From: DASPFV01 sp035620975
GTDB lineage: Bacteria; Acidobacteriota; Vicinamibacteria; Vicinamibacterales; 2-12-FULL-66-21
NCBI GenBank assembly: GCA_035620975.1
Contig: DASPFV010000032.1
Coordinates: 1 to 5,966, forward strand
Length of the DNA stretch: 5,966 nucleotides
Reading direction: 5' to 3'
Under the pieces are notes generated by a model. That model searched no databases. It saw only the letters and a program-made list of their open reading frames with translations, and was not told the DNA's origin. The translations under genes and the position numbers were made by a program. Numbering within the stretch: the stretch's first letter is position 1; each line of letters starts with the position of its first letter. Below are positions 5,940-5,966 of the stretch, piece by piece.

Positions 5940-5966
5940 GGGGGGGGCGGGGGGGGGGGGGGGGGG
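5940..5966. repeat. Poly-G tract at the contig end
   Basis: G runs of 8 (5940-5947) and 18 (5949-5966) bases are interrupted by a single C. The tract ends the window. Such tails are typical of no-signal calls from two-colour short-read chemistry carried into an assembly. It should not be read as biology without read support. Confidence 0.75.

Overview
The window looks like one end of a metagenomic or draft contig from a high-GC (roughly two-thirds G+C by eye) Gram-negative bacterium. The evidence for an outer membrane is direct: two predicted outer-membrane beta-barrel proteins ending in aromatic C-termini, a lipoprotein signal and a Sec-type secreted peptidase. The family mix (DUF481-like and DUF5777-like barrels, a CHRD lipoprotein, a PA-domain M28 peptidase) fits soil Acidobacteriota such as Vicinamibacteria. 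That placement is inference; the window has no rRNA or marker gene. The right end runs into a poly-G tract that looks like a sequencing or assembly artefact.

Layout. Positions 1-148 are non-coding, with a short imperfect GC-rich tandem repeat and two weak dyads. On the minus strand, read right to left, come a PAP2-superfamily phosphatase (1743-2474), a VOC/glyoxalase-like protein (1022-1429) and a DUF481-like barrel (149-889). Their gaps of 313 and 132 bases do not suggest a tight operon. The 313-base gap holds one doubtful 79-codon frame whose stop overlaps the VOC start. Positions 2475-2626 separate the PAP2 gene from a divergent plus-strand pair: a DUF5777-like barrel (2627-3523) and a CHRD-domain lipoprotein (3615-4148). 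This intergenic stretch has two adjacent dyads and an AT-rich patch that could hold divergent promoters. The CHRD gene converges, 30 bases apart, on a large minus-strand M28-family metallopeptidase (4179-5867). The stop codon of the peptidase lies inside a small heptad repeat.

How the genes fit together. Five of the six products are predicted to work in the envelope or outside the cytoplasm: two barrels, one lipoprotein, one secreted aminopeptidase-type enzyme and one membrane lipid-phosphatase-type enzyme. The VOC protein is the only obvious cytoplasmic one. The barrel/CHRD pair is the most likely co-transcribed unit, and a His/Asp-rich predicted loop in the barrel hints at metal binding. 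I see no mobile element, CRISPR array, tRNA or rRNA, and no convincing new multi-gene system. The best leads are the His/Asp loop barrel with its CHRD neighbour, the structured divergent intergenic region and the heptad repeat at the convergent junction.
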